Source: Gammaproteobacteria bacterium (GTDB lineage: Bacteria; Gemmatimonadota; Gemmatimonadetes; Longimicrobiales; Gaopeijiaceae). Taken from it: DNA of 64,000 nt. The stretch covers positions 24,225 to 88,224 of the forward strand of contig VXNP01000070.1 in the NCBI GenBank assembly GCA_009840525.1. The letters are read 5' to 3'. A model generated the notes under the pieces. That model saw nothing but the letters and a program-made list of their open reading frames with translations. It was not told where the DNA came from and did no database searches. Of the stretch, positions 1 through 9,409 are shown in pieces. Made by a program: the position numbers and the translations under genes. Position 1 is the first letter of the stretch, and each line of letters opens with the position of its first letter.

Positions 1-351
1 GTCACCCCCGGGAGGGGGAAGCAGGACGCGTCCGAAGCGCGCCAGCAACGGGCCGGCGAGCAGAATCGAGGCCCGAATGCGCTCTGCGAGCGCGCGCGGG
101 GGACGGACGTCGCCCACCTGTCCCGCATCCACGGTGACCACGTTGGGTCCCTCCCAGGACACTTCCGCTCCCAGGGCTCGCAGGATCGCGGCCAACGCCT
201 CCACATCCTTGATGCGGGGGACGTTCTCCAGGGTGACCGGCTCTGTCGCGAGGAGCGTCGCCGCAAGCGCCGGAAGAGCCGCGTTCTTGTTTCCTGCCGG
301 CCTTATGGTCCCGCTGAGGGGGTGGCCGCCTTCGACAAGGAAGTGTGCCAT
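1..351 (-). CDS. murA: UDP-N-acetylglucosamine 1-carboxyvinyltransferase, N-terminal part (cut by window edge)
   Basis: MurA transfers enolpyruvate from PEP to UDP-GlcNAc, the first committed cytoplasmic step of peptidoglycan synthesis. Only the first 117 codons are inside the window; the reading frame is still open at base 1. Reading from ATG at 351, the protein begins MAHFLVEGGHPLSG and continues through GNKNAALPALAATLL, the conserved Lys-Asn substrate-binding motif of the EPT family. It then gives the ARILRALGAEV-like stretch and ERIRASILLAGPLLARFG near the edge, all in the order expected for MurA. The family is usually about 420 residues, so roughly 300 are missing. The gene is divergent from the membrane protein at 661 and has about 300 bases upstream for its promoter. 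The catalytic Cys loop lies outside the window. Confidence 0.93.
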   Translation of the reverse strand, partial: MAHFLVEGGHPLSGTIRPAGNKNAALPALAATLLATEPVTLENVPRIKDVEALAAILRALGAEVSWEGPNVVTVDAGQVGDVRPPRALAERIRASILLAGPLLARFGRVLLPPPGGD

Positions 352-660
352 GACGTGGGAGTGGAAGGGTGGACCAGGTGGAAGTTACGGGAGCGCGGCC
401 AGCGCCGGGACCTTGGGGGCGATCGCGCGTCGGGTCGCTGGTCGCATTGCCGCGCCAACATACCACGTCGCCGACGCCCCGGCCAGCGGGATCAGTGGCG
501 TGCATGGAAGTTCTTGCAGCGCGAGCCCTGAATGCGCTACTATCGGAGAACAGATGATTCTACAAGTTATTGTCAATACGTCAGATGCACCCTTCGGTGA
601 AGCACTCTCCGAGGGCAGCTTCGCCAATCTTCCCGGCTACACGCCGCTCCTGATCATACC
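352..660. other. Intergenic region between divergent murA and membrane protein gene
   Basis: About 309 bases with no gene I can support. The 80-codon minus-strand frame at 385-627 has no recognisable domain and I treat it as non-coding. The stretch near 535-580 is clearly richer in A/T than its surroundings. On the minus strand it carries TTGACA (574-569) and, closer to murA, a TATGTT hexamer (463-458), but neither has a convincing partner at 16-18 bases. Promoters for both flanking genes probably lie here; none can be fixed from sequence alone. Confidence 0.5.
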
Positions 661-1302
661 ATGATTGCAACGGTTTGGACGATAGCGGCCGCGGCATCCG
701 CCCGGGTGTCGGGGCAGGAACCGGCGCCCGACACGGTTCTCGTCATCGTCGCGCCCTCGGGGATCGCGAATGTCAGCGAGTGGGGCCTTCTGGCTCTTGT
801 GGTCCTGGCCTCGGTCGGCGCCGTGGCGCTGCTGGCCTTCATGAGGCGGCTGGACAGGCACGGGCGCCGGCTCACCGACATCGCGCGCCGGCTGGAGGAA
901 CAGAGCCGGCCGGTGCTCGAACGGGCTGCCGGCGTCGCGGACAACGTGGATGCCGTTTCCCGCTCGCTGCGCGACGAGGCGCGGCACCTTACAGGGTCCG
1001 TGCGGGCGCTGTCCGACCGGCTGAGGCAGGCATCGACGCACATGGAAACCCGCATCGATGAGTTCAACGCGTTGCTGGAAGTGGTGCAGGCCGAGGCTGA
1101 GGAGACGTTTCTCAAGACGGCTGCGGCCGTTCGCGGGGTGGGCGCTGGCGCGCGCGCCCTTGAGCGCGCGCGCGGAAGCGCCCGTTCCGTGCTCCCGGCC
1201 GAAGAAGACGCCCCGGCGGGGCCCGCAGGCGATGAACCGGCCGACACGCCCGCCGTCACCGGGCCGGATGACGGGCGCGAGCCGGCCGGCGAGACGGGAT
1301 AG
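661..1302 (+). CDS. Single-pass membrane protein with long coiled coil (DUF948-like)
   Basis: A 213-residue protein of unknown function. A short N-terminal segment is followed by one clear hydrophobic helix at about residues 41-61 (WGLLALVVLASVGAVALLAF), then basic residues (MRRLDRHGRR) that suggest the C-terminus faces the cytoplasm. Residues 65-160 are highly charged and heptad-like, with repeated Arg/Leu/Glu/Asp, consistent with an extended coiled coil; the last 50 residues are Ala/Pro/Gly/Glu-rich and probably disordered. This organisation resembles DUF948 proteins, but I cannot confirm the family. It is divergent from murA and convergent with gatB. The ATG at 661 has no strong Shine-Dalgarno sequence. 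Confidence 0.6.
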   Translation: MIATVWTIAAAASARVSGQEPAPDTVLVIVAPSGIANVSEWGLLALVVLASVGAVALLAFMRRLDRHGRRLTDIARRLEEQSRPVLERAAGVADNVDAVSRSLRDEARHLTGSVRALSDRLRQASTHMETRIDEFNALLEVVQAEAEETFLKTAAAVRGVGAGARALERARGSARSVLPAEEDAPAGPAGDEPADTPAVTGPDDGREPAGETG

Positions 1303-1349
1303 CGGCTGCGGGCAGCACGCGGGCAAGGTCGGCCGGCAATCCGCCGACT

Positions 1350-2789
1350 TCAATCGGCATCGGCGTCCAGCGCGGCCCGCAGCAACTGGCTCACGCGGCG
1401 CGGGTCCGCCTTGCGCCCGGAGGCACGCATGACCTGGCCCATGAGAAAGCCGAAGAGGCGCGTCTCCCCCGCGCGGTAGCGGGCGACTGCCTCCGGATGC
1501 GCCGCCACCGCGTCCGTCACCCACCTGTCCAGCACCTGGTCTTCGCGCACCTGCCTGAGCCCTTCCCGCTGGACGATCGCCCCGGGCGGGTCGCCGGTGC
1601 GCGCCATGCCGGCGAGGACCGTCTTGGCCGCCGTGGCCGACAGCGTCCCCTTGTCCACCAGCACAAGCAGTTCGGCGAGTCGCCCGGGTGCCAGCCCCGG
1701 TGAGGAAAGGTCGGCGATTCCTCGTTTCACTGTCTCGAGCACCGGCCCCATCACCCAGTTGGACACCGTCTTGGGCTGCCCCCCGCAGGCGACAACGGCC
1801 TCGTAGTAGTCCGCGAGTCCCCGGGACGAAGTAAGCACGTCCGCGTCGTATGCGGGCAACTCGTACTGGCGCCGAAAGCGCTCGCGCTTCGCCCGCGGCA
1901 GTTCCCCCAGTCCGGCTCGCAGCGACGCAACGCGCGCGGCCGAGAGGACGAGAGGCGGGAGGTCGGGATCGGGGAAATAGCGGTAGTCCTGGCTGTCCTC
2001 CTTGTCCCGCATCACCCTCACGTCGCCTCCTGCGGCATCCCAGAGCAGCGTCTGGCGGGTGACGGCGCGGCCCTCGGCGCGAATCCGGGTCTGGCGCCTG
2101 ATCTCGACGCCGAGCGCCTTTTCCACCGCCGAGAAACTGTTGAGGTTCTTGACCTCGGTGCTGGCCTCGAGGCGCTCGCTTCCCCTCTTCCGCAGGGACA
2201 CGTTCGCGTCCACGCGCAGGCTGCCTTCTTCCATGTTGCAATCGGATATCTCCAGGTATTCCATCAGTCGCTTGAGGAGTTGGAGATATGAGCGCGCCTC
2301 CCGGGGAGAGCGCAGGTCCGGCTCCGAAACGACTTCGATCAGCGGGGTGCCGGTCCGGTTCAGGTCGACGGCGGTCGCGGAGGCGAAGCGGTCGTGCAGC
2401 GACTTTCCGGCGTCCTCCTCCATGTGCACCCGTCGGATCCGCACCCGCCGGCCGCCATCCAGTTCCACGGCGCCCCGGGTGGCCAGGGGGCGTTCGAACT
2501 GGGAGATCTGATATCCCTTGGGCAGGTCCGGATAGAAGTAGTTCTTGCGGGCGAAGACGGAGACGGGGTGGATGGTGCAGTCCAGCGCGAGCGCCGCCCG
2601 GAGCGCGAGATCGACCGCTCCCGGGTCGAGCACGGGGAGCGCGCCGGGCAGCCCCAGGCAGACCGGGCAAACGGCCGTGTTGGACGGTGCTCCGAATGCG
2701 GTCGAATCCGCGCAGAACAGCTTGCGCCCGGTGTCGAGCTGAACGTGGACCTCCAGGCCGATCACGGCCTCCAGCGGCGAGTCCTTCAT
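1350..2789 (-). CDS. gatB: Aspartyl/glutamyl-tRNA(Asn/Gln) amidotransferase subunit B
   Basis: GatB is the kinase and tRNA-binding subunit of GatCAB, which converts Glu-tRNA(Gln) and/or Asp-tRNA(Asn) to the amidated forms in bacteria lacking the matching synthetases. The 479-residue length is typical. Visible family marks are the start [12 protein letters not shown], the [15 protein letters not shown] zinc-knuckle region, [19 protein letters not shown] and the HMEEDAGKS motif of the catalytic cradle. The C-terminal helical YqeY-like tail ends in [16 protein letters not shown]. The upstream half of the zinc site shows FCAD rather than the common CxC pattern, so metal binding may be reduced. 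Its ATG overlaps the gatA stop by 4 bases, making gatC-gatA-gatB translationally coupled. Confidence 0.97.
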   Translation of the reverse strand: MKDSPLEAVIGLEVHVQLDTGRKLFCADSTAFGAPSNTAVCPVCLGLPGALPVLDPGAVDLALRAALALDCTIHPVSVFARKNYFYPDLPKGYQISQFERPLATRGAVELDGGRRVRIRRVHMEEDAGKSLHDRFASATAVDLNRTGTPLIEVVSEPDLRSPREARSYLQLLKRLMEYLEISDCNMEEGSLRVDANVSLRKRGSERLEASTEVKNLNSFSAVEKALGVEIRRQTRIRAEGRAVTRQTLLWDAAGGDVRVMRDKEDSQDYRYFPDPDLPPLVLSAARVASLRAGLGELPRAKRERFRRQYELPAYDADVLTSSRGLADYYEAVVACGGQPKTVSNWVMGPVLETVKRGIADLSSPGLAPGRLAELLVLVDKGTLSATAAKTVLAGMARTGDPPGAIVQREGLRQVREDQVLDRWVTDAVAAHPEAVARYRAGETRLFGFLMGQVMRASGRKADPRRVSQLLRAALDADAD

Positions 2790-4243
2790 GCAGCTTCTGC
2801 GCCGGACGGAACCGGGGGAGATCCTACCGTCCCCAGTTCGGCTTCGAGCGCCGCGGCCGCGGTCAGCAGCGTGTCCTCCCGCCAGTGCGCGGCCATGAGT
2901 TGACCTCCAACCGGCAGTCCCTCCGCCAGCCCGATGGGAACGGACATTGCGGGTACCCCGGCCAGGTTGGCGGTCACGGTGAAGACATCGGACAGGTACA
3001 TCTGGTAGGGATCGTGGACGCGCTCTCCCAGCTTGAAGGCGGGGGTCGGCGCAGTCGGGGTAAAGAGCACGTCCACGCCATCCCCGAATGTCCGTTCGAA
3101 ATCCCCGGCGACGGCAGCCCGCGCCTCCTGCGCACGGCCGTAGTACGCGTCGTAGTAGCCCGCCGACAGCGCGTAGGTACCGAGCAGGATGCGCCGCTTG
3201 ACCTCGGTGCCGAAGCCCTCGGAGCGGGACAGTTCATACAGTCGCTCGGTGGTATCGGCCTCCCGGCACCGGTGCCCGAAGCGGACACCGTCGTAGCGGG
3301 CCAGATTGGAGGAAGCTTCGGCGGGCGCGATGATGTAATAGGCAGGAATAGCATATCGGGTGTGCGGCAGGGACACCTCCCGCAACTCGGCGCCCGCTCC
3401 CTCCAGGGCACCGAGGGCGTGCTCCGCCAGCCGGCGCACCACCGGATCCAGGCCGGCGGGGAAGTACTCGCGCGGCACGCCCACGACCAGCCCGCGCACC
3501 CCCCGCTCGCAGGCCGGCGCCAAAGGCGGTACGGGGCGGTTGGCCGAGGTGGCGTCGCGCGGATCGTGGCCGCTCAGGACTTCGAGCAGGGTGGCCGTGT
3601 CGCGCACGTTGCGGCCCAGGGCGCCCACCTGGTCGAGAGAGGAGGCGAAGGCGACCAGTCCGTAGCGGCTCACCCGCCCGTAGGTGGGTTTGATGCCCAC
3701 CACCCCGCAGAACGACGCCGGCTGGCGTACCGAACCACCTGTGTCCGAGCCCACGGCGACCGGCACGATGCCCGCGGCCACCGCAGCCGCCGACCCGCCG
3801 GAGCTTCCGCCGGGAACCCGTTCCGCACGCCAGGGATTGCGCGTGGGGCCGAATGCGGAGTTCTCGGTCGACGACCCCATGCCGAACTCGTCCATATTGG
3901 TCTTGCCGACGATGACCGCCCCCGCCCCGCGTAGCCGCCGGACGGCGGTGGCTTCGTACGGGGAACGGAATTTCTCCAGAATGCGGGAGCCGCAGGTGGT
4001 GGGGAAATCGGCCGTGGCCAGGTTGTCCTTGACCGCGACCGGTATCCCCGCGAGCGGGCCGTCGCGCGGACCGCGTTGCCGGTCCGCGTTCGCATCCACG
4101 GCGATGAAGGCGTTGAGCGGTACGGCGCCCCGCTCCCACGTCCCGTGCGCCTCCAGCGCCTGCGCAGCCATCGAACCCCAGGCAAGGCTCCCGTCCCGGA
4201 CCTCCGCGGCGCTCTCCGCCACGCCGCCCGCATTCACCTTCAC
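2786..4243 (-). CDS. gatA: Aspartyl/glutamyl-tRNA amidotransferase subunit A (amidase)
   Basis: GatA hydrolyses glutamine and channels ammonia to GatB. It is a 485-residue amidase-signature enzyme. The Ser-cisSer-Lys triad is readable: Lys72 in [11 protein letters not shown], cis-Ser147 in [15 protein letters not shown] and nucleophile Ser171 in [16 protein letters not shown]. Their spacing is exactly that of characterised GatA proteins. The gene overlaps both neighbours by 4 bases (gatC upstream, gatB downstream). Nothing unusual is seen apart from the high GC content. Confidence 0.97.
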   Translation of the reverse strand: MKVNAGGVAESAAEVRDGSLAWGSMAAQALEAHGTWERGAVPLNAFIAVDANADRQRGPRDGPLAGIPVAVKDNLATADFPTTCGSRILEKFRSPYEATAVRRLRGAGAVIVGKTNMDEFGMGSSTENSAFGPTRNPWRAERVPGGSSGGSAAAVAAGIVPVAVGSDTGGSVRQPASFCGVVGIKPTYGRVSRYGLVAFASSLDQVGALGRNVRDTATLLEVLSGHDPRDATSANRPVPPLAPACERGVRGLVVGVPREYFPAGLDPVVRRLAEHALGALEGAGAELREVSLPHTRYAIPAYYIIAPAEASSNLARYDGVRFGHRCREADTTERLYELSRSEGFGTEVKRRILLGTYALSAGYYDAYYGRAQEARAAVAGDFERTFGDGVDVLFTPTAPTPAFKLGERVHDPYQMYLSDVFTVTANLAGVPAMSVPIGLAEGLPVGGQLMAAHWREDTLLTAAAALEAELGTVGSPPVPSGAEAA

Positions 4244-4632
4244 GGCGAGCTCTCCCGTTCGCCGGGTGCGCCCGCCACACTTGGAAGCCGGGGGACCACG
4301 AAGAGACCATCCCGCCAGTCTGGAGCGATGCGTTCGAGCGGCCGCTCGAGCGGATCCGGCGTCGCCGCACCCTCGCCCGCTCGAGGGACACCCTCGTCCG
4401 AGGCTTCCCCGAACGGTCGCGCAGAGCCCTCGCCCTGCGGGACGCCGGATGTCGGAGCAGGCTCCGGCGCGACCCCGCCCAACACCGCCATGTGCTCCAG
4501 GATCGAGCTCATGTCGCGCGCCATGCGTTTCGCCTCCCCTTGTTCGAGACGGACGCGGGCGAGCGTGGCAATGCGCTGAATCTCCTCAATGGTTACGGTC
4601 ACGCCCGGCTCCGGCTCATACGATTTGTTCAC
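4240..4632 (-). CDS. gatC: Aspartyl/glutamyl-tRNA amidotransferase subunit C, with long linker
   Basis: GatC is the small subunit that wraps around GatA and stabilises the amidotransferase. At 130 residues it is clearly longer than the usual 90-100. The N-terminal helical part ([17 protein letters not shown] and the [12 protein letters not shown] helix) and the C-terminal segment ([17 protein letters not shown]) are conserved. Between them lies about 45 residues of Gly/Pro/Glu/Ala-rich sequence (roughly 55-100), a probable disordered insertion. The ATG at 4632 overlaps the end of the helicase gene by 4 bases, so it is probably co-transcribed with it. Confidence 0.93.
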   Translation of the reverse strand: MNKSYEPEPGVTVTIEEIQRIATLARVRLEQGEAKRMARDMSSILEHMAVLGGVAPEPAPTSGVPQGEGSARPFGEASDEGVPRAGEGAATPDPLERPLERIAPDWRDGLFVVPRLPSVAGAPGERESSP

Positions 4633-6899
4633 TCGAACGCCCTCTCGAGACCTGCGAAGCGCGCTACCAGCTTCTTCCTCCCCACGTCATCGAAATCCAC
4701 CGTCACCCTGAGATCCGGACCGAACCCCGAGATATCCAGGATCGATCCGAAGCCGAAGGTCCCGTGAACCACGCGTTCACCTTGCCGGTAGCTGGGAGCG
4801 TCCTGGTTCAGATCATCGTATCGGGCCGGATCCGGGTCCGCATAGGTCCGGCTCCGGTCCAGGGACCGGCCCGCATGCCTGCGCTCCCGGTCCGCGCCTC
4901 TCCCGCGATACCGGCGGCGAAACAGCTGCAGCCGCGACGAGCGCCGGTATTCCACCAGCGTGTCGGGAATCGTGCCGAGAAACGACGAGGGCCTCGATGT
5001 CATGCCCTCGCCAGCTCGCCATCTTCGCTCCGCGTAGCTGAGATAGAGCTTCTCCTCGGCCCTCGTGATCCCCACATAGAAGAGCCTCCGTTCTTCCTCC
5101 AGTTCCTCGGGCAGTTCCAGCGCTCGCGACAGCGGGAACAGCCCCTCCTCCATCCCGGCGAGAAAGACGCACGGGAACTCGAGCCCCTTCGCGCTGTGGA
5201 GGGTCATGAGGGTGACCGCGTCGGCCCCACTGTCGTGTGTGTCGATGCCTGTGACCAGCGCCGTGTGCTGAAGGAACAGATCGAGCTCGCTGGCCTCCGC
5301 GATCTCCTCCTCTTCGCCCAGATCATGCTCCGAGGGGTCGAAGCGAAAGGCGGCGGCGATCAACTCCGTCACGTTCGCGGCCCTGTCCTCGCCCTCCGGC
5401 CCCTCTTCGCGCAGCCGCTCCCGCAGAGTCAGCCCGCTGACTACCGCTTCCGTGACCTCTCCCGCATTGCGTTCCCGGGCGAGGGAGCGCCAGTTGCCGA
5501 TCATGCGCGCGAAGCGCCTGAGCGCGCGCGCGGTGGACGGCCGTATGCCCGCGGCCGTATGGGCCTCCGCGGCAGCATCGAGCAGCGACACCCCGCGTTC
5601 TCGCGCCCAGGACGTCAACCGGCTGCGCGACACCGTGCCGATGCCCCGTTTCGGATAGTTGACGACGCGGATGAAGGCTTCTTCATCCCGGGGATTCGAG
5701 ATGAGCCGCAGGTAGGCCAGCACGTCGCGGATCTCGCGCCTCTCGTAGAAGCGCACCCCTCCAACGATCTGGTAGGGGATGAAGCGCCGCATCAACTCCT
5801 CCTCGAGCGCGCGCGACTGGGCGTTGGTGCGATAGAGGACGGCGAAACTCCCGTACGGCCATCCGTTGGCCTGCCTGAGCGACTCGGCCTCATCGGCGAT
5901 GCAGCGAGCCTCGTCGGCCTCGGTCGCGGTGTGCAGAACGCTGAGCAGTTCGCCGTCCTGACGGTGCGTATGCAGCGTCTTTGTCTTGCGGGCAACGTTG
6001 TGCGAGATCGCGGCATTGGCCGCGTGGAGGACGTGTCCGGTGGACCGGTAGTTGCGCTCCAGCCGGACGACGCGGGCGCCGGGGAAGACCGACTCGAACT
6101 GGAGGATGTTGCGGATGTCGGCCCCCCGCCATCCATAGATGCTCTGATCGTCGTCGCCCACCACCATGAGGTTGCCGTGCGCACGCGCCAACAGGTCGAG
6201 CAGCCGGAACTGGGCATGGTTGGTGTCCTGGTATTCGTCCACCAGCAGGAAGGCGAATCGGTCGGAGTAGCGGTACAGGACGTCGGGAAAGGTCTCCAGC
6301 AGCTCCACCGGCTGCATCAGCAGATCGTCGAAGTCGAAGGCGTTCTGGCGGGCCAGCGCGGCCTGATACTCGGGGTACACGAGCGCCGCGGCTGCCGCCA
6401 GTGGGTCGGCACCGTCCGCGTTCTCCTCATGAAACCGCTGCGGGCCGATGAGCACGTTCTTGGCGGAGCTGATGACGCCCTGCACCGATCGCGGATTCCA
6501 TCGCTCGGGATTGACGCGGACCGCCTTCTGGGCCCGCTTCACCTGGTTCAGGCTCTGCTCGGCATCGAAAATGGTGAACGGGGCCACGCGCCCGACTTCG
6601 CCCGCGTGGATTCGCAGAAGACGCGCGCCCAGGGCGTGAAAGGTGCCGAGCCACATCCCACGCGGCTCCTCCCCCAGATAGTTGGCGACGCGCTCCCGCA
6701 TCTCCCCCGCCGCCTTGTTGGTGAAGGTGACGGCGAGGATGCGATGCGGCGGAACGCCGTGCTCGCGCACCAGGTTGGCGATCCGGCAGGTAAGTGCCCG
6801 GGTCTTACCGGTTCCCGCGCCGGCGAGCACCAGCAGAGGCCCCTCGAAGTGGAGCACGGCGGCTCGCTGCTCGGGGTTCAGCCCCTCCAGGTGATCCAC
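4629..6899 (-). CDS. pcrA: ATP-dependent DNA helicase, PcrA/UvrD family
   Basis: A 756-residue superfamily 1A 3'-5' helicase that unwinds DNA in nucleotide excision and mismatch repair and clears RecA or polymerases from DNA. All SF1 motifs are visible in order: Walker A AGAGTGKT with Lys32, Ia TFTNKAAGEM, II VDEYQDTN, III VVGDDDQSIYGWRGA, IV LERNYRST, V MTLHSAKGLEFPCVF and VI RLFYVGITRAEEKLYL. The C-terminal end (QGERVVHGTFGFGSIL ... KLVARFAGLERAF) matches the Tudor-like RNA-polymerase-binding tail of PcrA/UvrD. It lies 4 bases downstream of the sensor kinase gene and overlaps gatC. UvrD is an equally good name. Confidence 0.95.
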   Translation of the reverse strand: MDHLEGLNPEQRAAVLHFEGPLLVLAGAGTGKTRALTCRIANLVREHGVPPHRILAVTFTNKAAGEMRERVANYLGEEPRGMWLGTFHALGARLLRIHAGEVGRVAPFTIFDAEQSLNQVKRAQKAVRVNPERWNPRSVQGVISSAKNVLIGPQRFHEENADGADPLAAAAALVYPEYQAALARQNAFDFDDLLMQPVELLETFPDVLYRYSDRFAFLLVDEYQDTNHAQFRLLDLLARAHGNLMVVGDDDQSIYGWRGADIRNILQFESVFPGARVVRLERNYRSTGHVLHAANAAISHNVARKTKTLHTHRQDGELLSVLHTATEADEARCIADEAESLRQANGWPYGSFAVLYRTNAQSRALEEELMRRFIPYQIVGGVRFYERREIRDVLAYLRLISNPRDEEAFIRVVNYPKRGIGTVSRSRLTSWARERGVSLLDAAAEAHTAAGIRPSTARALRRFARMIGNWRSLARERNAGEVTEAVVSGLTLRERLREEGPEGEDRAANVTELIAAAFRFDPSEHDLGEEEEIAEASELDLFLQHTALVTGIDTHDSGADAVTLMTLHSAKGLEFPCVFLAGMEEGLFPLSRALELPEELEEERRLFYVGITRAEEKLYLSYAERRWRAGEGMTSRPSSFLGTIPDTLVEYRRSSRLQLFRRRYRGRGADRERRHAGRSLDRSRTYADPDPARYDDLNQDAPSYRQGERVVHGTFGFGSILDISGFGPDLRVTVDFDDVGRKKLVARFAGLERAFE

Positions 6900-6903
6900 C
6901 GGA

Positions 6904-8082
6904 TCAGCCCTCGGACGGGAGTCGTATGTTGAAGGTCGCGCCGGGCTCCCACTCGGACACCAGTTCGAGCTTCCCGCGGTGCACGCCCTGCACGATGCGG
7001 CGCGCCAGCGTGAGCCCTACGCCCCAGCCGCTCGCCTTGGTGGTAACCCCGGGTTCGAAGATGTCATCGCGCACGGCGGGATCGATTCCGGGACCGGTAT
7101 CCGCGATGCGCACATCCACCCATCCCGCACCCGACCCGGAGCATGTGATCGAGATCCGGCCGCCGCGCCCGGCCAGAGCGTCGAGCGAATTCTTGAGCAC
7201 GTTCTCGAAAGCCCAGCTGAGCAGGACATGGTGTCCTCTGACGGCGGGCAGATCGGAGGGAACTTCCATCACCAGTTCCACTTCCGACGCCAGGCTGGGG
7301 AGGCGGGAACGGAAGTAGCCCTCCAGTTCCTCCAGCACACGGGTCAGGTCGACCTGCCCGAGGGCAGGCTCCCGGCCGATCAGCTCGAATCGGCGGGTAA
7401 CGCGTTCGAGGCGCTCGACATCATCGTCGAGCTCGTGCAGAATCTCTCCCTCGGACAGCTCTCCGGGCCGCTCGGGCGCGGGCAGCTTGAGTACTTCGAC
7501 CCAGCCGTGCAGCGAAGAGATCGGTGTACCCAACTGGTGTGCGAGCTCGCGGGCCATCACCGTCCAGGCGCGTTCTCCAGCCACTCTGCGCTGGTATCGC
7601 ACCAGTCCCGCCAGCATGAGCACGACCAGCGCCAGCCCCCCTGCCTGAAGCCATGGGATCCAGCGCAGGCGCGTCAGAATCGGGGGTGGGCCGTAGTGGA
7701 TGAGCTGGACTTCGGGATCTCCGACCGGGGGATTGCGCTGATCCAGGGTGTTGATGTAGCCGCGCACACGCTCCTGCCCCTGCGCCGAGCCGAGATCCAC
7801 GTCGAAGGGGAGGTTCTCGACGGCCAGCACGGTGTCGCCGGGTCCGGTCATCACGAACGGCACGCCCGACTCGGTGATCAGCAGTTGAAGCCCCCTGAGT
7901 GCCTGGATGGAACTGCCTTCCTCGGGGTCGGTCAGACCTTCCATGACCTCGGCATAGATGCGCGTGAAGATCTCGCTGTCGGCCCGCAGCGCGCGCACGA
8001 TCTGCTGTGTGTAGAGCAGGTACCATCCGGCCAGCGCCACGAAGAGCGCCGCGAGCCCGACGTACCAGCGCTTCGGCGACAC
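6904..8082 (-). CDS. Membrane sensor histidine kinase
   Basis: A 392-residue two-component kinase. TM1 is at about residues 6-24 and TM2 at about 141-163, enclosing an extracytoplasmic domain of about 115 residues with no family I can name. The dimerisation helix carries the phosphoacceptor His182 in AHQLGTPISSLHGW. The ATPase domain shows the N box (ENVLKNSLDAL), G1 (DTGPGID) and G2 (GWGVGLTLARRIV). No response regulator is adjacent, so this is an orphan kinase embedded between serS (15 bases upstream) and the helicase (4 bases downstream). The signal it senses cannot be inferred. Confidence 0.9.
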   Translation of the reverse strand: MSPKRWYVGLAALFVALAGWYLLYTQQIVRALRADSEIFTRIYAEVMEGLTDPEEGSSIQALRGLQLLITESGVPFVMTGPGDTVLAVENLPFDVDLGSAQGQERVRGYINTLDQRNPPVGDPEVQLIHYGPPPILTRLRWIPWLQAGGLALVVLMLAGLVRYQRRVAGERAWTVMARELAHQLGTPISSLHGWVEVLKLPAPERPGELSEGEILHELDDDVERLERVTRRFELIGREPALGQVDLTRVLEELEGYFRSRLPSLASEVELVMEVPSDLPAVRGHHVLLSWAFENVLKNSLDALAGRGGRISITCSGSGAGWVDVRIADTGPGIDPAVRDDIFEPGVTTKASGWGVGLTLARRIVQGVHRGKLELVSEWEPGATFNIRLPSEG

Positions 8083-8097
8083 TCGCCCGTCGGCTCC

Positions 8098-9375
8098 TCA
8101 GGGCAGCAGGCGACCGGCCCCGAGTCGCTCGGCCAGCGGCTCCGGCAGGGTCACGCTGCCGTCCTCTTCCTGTCCGGTCTCCAGCAGGGCCACCAGCAGC
8201 CGCGGCAGAGCGAGCGCCGAACCGTTCAACGTGTGCACGAACTCCGGCTTGCGGCCGGGATGGGGCCGATACCGCAGGTTCGCGCGCCGCGCCTGGTAGT
8301 CGGTGGTGGTGCTGACGCTCGACACTTCCAGCCAGCGTCGCACGCCCGGGGCCCAGACCTCCAGGTCGTAGGTCATGGCCGACCAGAAGCCCAGATCGCC
8401 CGTGGCCAGGCTGAGGACGCGATAGGGAAGCCCAAGACGCCGGAGAATCACCTCCGCTTCCGCAGTCATCTCCTCGAGTGCCTCCCGGCTGCGCTCGGGG
8501 GTCTCATAGCGGACGAGTTCCACCTTGTCGAACTGGTGTACGCGCAGAAGGCCGCGCGTGTCCGCGCCTGCCGCGCCGGCCTCGCGCCGGAAGCAGGGCG
8601 AGTAGGCGGTGTAGCGAAGTGGAAGCTCGTCCCCGGAGAGGATCTCGCCCCGGTGGAGGTTGGTGAGCGGCACTTCGGACGTGGGGATGAGCCAGAGATC
8701 ATCCAGGGTCGTGACGTATGCATCCTCTTCGAACTTCGGGAGATGGCCGGTCGCCGTAAGGCTCTCGCGCGTGACCATGTAAGGGACACGCACCTCCGTG
8801 TAGCCGTGCTCGCGGACATGCAGATCGAGCATGTAGCCGATCAGCTCCCGCTGCAGGCGGGCACCCCGGCCCGTGAGAACCGGGAATCCCGAACCCGAGA
8901 TCCTTGCCCCGCGCGCGAGGTCGAGGAGCCCCAGCCCCTCCCCCAGCTCCCAGTGTGGCCTGGGCTCGAAACCGAAGTTGCGCTTCGTCCCCCATTTGCG
9001 CACAAGCGCGTTGGCTTCCTCCCCTCCATCCGGCACTTCCGGCAGCGGCAGGTTGGGCATCTCCAGCAGGGTATCGCGGATGTGCGCTTCCGCATCCTGC
9101 ACCACTTCGCCCAGCGCGTCGATGCGGCCGCCCACCTTGCGCATTTCGTCGATCAGCCCGTCCGCCGATTCGCCCTTCCGCTTCAGTTCCCCGATGCGGC
9201 GGGAAACGGTGTTTCGGTGCGCCCTGAGCTCATCGGCTTCTCCGATCGACGACCGGCGCCGCTCGTCGAGCGCGAGCAAGCGTTCGACCAGGGCGACCCC
9301 GCCGGCGATGCCGCGCCGCGCCATTCCGGCACGAACCAGATCCGGTTGCGCCCGAATCATCCGCAGGTCGAGCAT
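8098..9375 (-). CDS. serS: Serine--tRNA ligase
   Basis: Seryl-tRNA synthetase, class II, charging tRNA(Ser) (and tRNA(Sec) where present). From ATG at 9375 the product is 425 residues and starts MLDLRMIRAQPDLV, the standard SerS N-terminus; the longer frame back to 9492 adds a non-homologous, Ser-rich leader and was rejected. The N-terminal antiparallel coiled-coil arm for tRNA recognition covers about residues 30-100. Motif 2 (PCFRREAGAAGADTRGLLRV) and motif 3 (ALALPRLLVALLETGQ) are present. It follows the lipoprotein gene by about 34 bases and precedes the sensor kinase by 15, suggesting one transcript. Confidence 0.96.
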   Translation of the reverse strand: MLDLRMIRAQPDLVRAGMARRGIAGGVALVERLLALDERRRSSIGEADELRAHRNTVSRRIGELKRKGESADGLIDEMRKVGGRIDALGEVVQDAEAHIRDTLLEMPNLPLPEVPDGGEEANALVRKWGTKRNFGFEPRPHWELGEGLGLLDLARGARISGSGFPVLTGRGARLQRELIGYMLDLHVREHGYTEVRVPYMVTRESLTATGHLPKFEEDAYVTTLDDLWLIPTSEVPLTNLHRGEILSGDELPLRYTAYSPCFRREAGAAGADTRGLLRVHQFDKVELVRYETPERSREALEEMTAEAEVILRRLGLPYRVLSLATGDLGFWSAMTYDLEVWAPGVRRWLEVSSVSTTTDYQARRANLRYRPHPGRKPEFVHTLNGSALALPRLLVALLETGQEEDGSVTLPEPLAERLGAGRLLP

Positions 9376-9409
9376 GGCCTGGCAGTCGGAGAGAGAGGAA
9401 AGAAGGGGT

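Noticed and set aside
385..627. 80-codon frame on the minus strand upstream of murA
   Set aside because: No domain, no Shine-Dalgarno sequence and mixed codon usage; more likely part of the murA leader region.
3684..6932. 1082-codon open frame on the plus strand
   Set aside because: It is antisense to gatA, gatC and the helicase, all with full motif sets. High GC content makes long antisense frames common; the translation has no recognisable domain.
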